A stretch of DNA of 64,000 bases from Holacanthus passer. Taxonomy: Eukaryota; Chordata; Actinopteri; Pomacanthidae. Below are positions 63,775 to 64,000 of this stretch, in pieces. The notes below the pieces were generated by a model. It saw nothing but the letters and a program-made list of their open reading frames with translations. It was not told where the DNA came from and made no database searches. Location of the stretch: NCBI GenBank assembly GCA_025331565.1, contig JAFREQ010000012.1, forward strand, positions 12,452,501-12,516,500, written 5' to 3'. Each line of letters starts with the position of its first letter. The first letter of the stretch is position 1. Both the position numbers and the translations under genes were made by a program.

Positions 63775-64000
63775 ATGGAGAGGAAATGACTGATTCACAG
63801 CAGCAGTTACAGATACAGTTACAAAAGGAGCTAATGTCAGATCCTCAGGAAGCTTCATCAACATGTGGTGAACTTATTGAGTGGTGAGTGTAGAGTTGTC
63901 GATTAGTAGATTGATCAATTAGTTTGAATCTTCTAGCTCCTCCAATATGTGGATTTGTTGCATTTCTTTGTTCAATATATTGTAAACTGAATCTCTGGTT

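Larger units (their letters stand above)
57035..64000. other. Upstream side of pitpnc1; no gene seen
   Basis: pitpnc1 is transcribed leftward, so its 5' untranslated sequence and promoter should begin just above 57034. There is no CpG island, and the first exon may extend to about 57130 or be preceded by a spliced leader. The rest holds CT-rich tracts (57230-57830), a GTGC-rich repeat (59994-60058), a DR1-like site (60202-60214), a GA microsatellite (61643-61661) and a hAT-like element (63393-63774). No coding exon is supported. Confidence 0.5.

Overview
The window is nuclear DNA of a ray-finned fish, most likely a spiny-rayed (percomorph) teleost. The genes are vertebrate, split by GT-AG introns, and sit in AT-rich, intron-rich DNA full of GT/GA microsatellites and decayed short transposons of types common in teleosts. 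There are no operons, rRNA, tRNA or CRISPR arrays. I joined the exons by hand. All joins keep the reading frame and end on stop codons, which is the main support for the gene models.

Four protein-coding genes are present. (1) 200-1037, plus strand: the 3' end of apoh (beta-2-glycoprotein I), with the fourth sushi domain, the aberrant fifth domain and the C-terminus; the 5' part lies outside the window. (2) About 1640-6043, plus strand: a four-finger C2H2 gene that I identify as znf524. It has a GC-rich promoter, a likely non-coding first exon and two coding exons (933 aa). (3) 12689-21561, plus strand: a complete 15-exon myocardin-family gene (833 aa), best called myocd. (4) 57034-44087, minus strand: a complete 10-exon pitpnc1 gene (292 aa), including an 8-base microexon.

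Between genes, 6044-12688 and 21562-44086 hold no gene I can support. They contain microsatellites, G-rich tracts, a long palindrome, hAT-like and other miniature elements, a tRNA-derived SINE, a probable solo LTR and two isolated exon-like segments. Upstream of pitpnc1 (57035-64000) I see no coding exon, only its presumed promoter side and repeats.

The four genes do not form one pathway. They are a plasma lipid-binding glycoprotein, a DNA-binding zinc finger protein, a muscle transcription coactivator and a cytosolic lipid-transfer protein. As I recall the human map, APOH, PITPNC1 and MYOCD lie on chromosome 17 and ZNF524 on 19, so the order here probably reflects fish rearrangement. I found no new multi-gene system. 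The most interesting points are the greatly enlarged znf524 with a CtBP-type motif and an overlapping upstream ORF, the pitpnc1 microexon and divergent tail, the degenerate actin-binding part of the myocardin gene, and a hAT-type miniature element with a perfect 8-bp target duplication.
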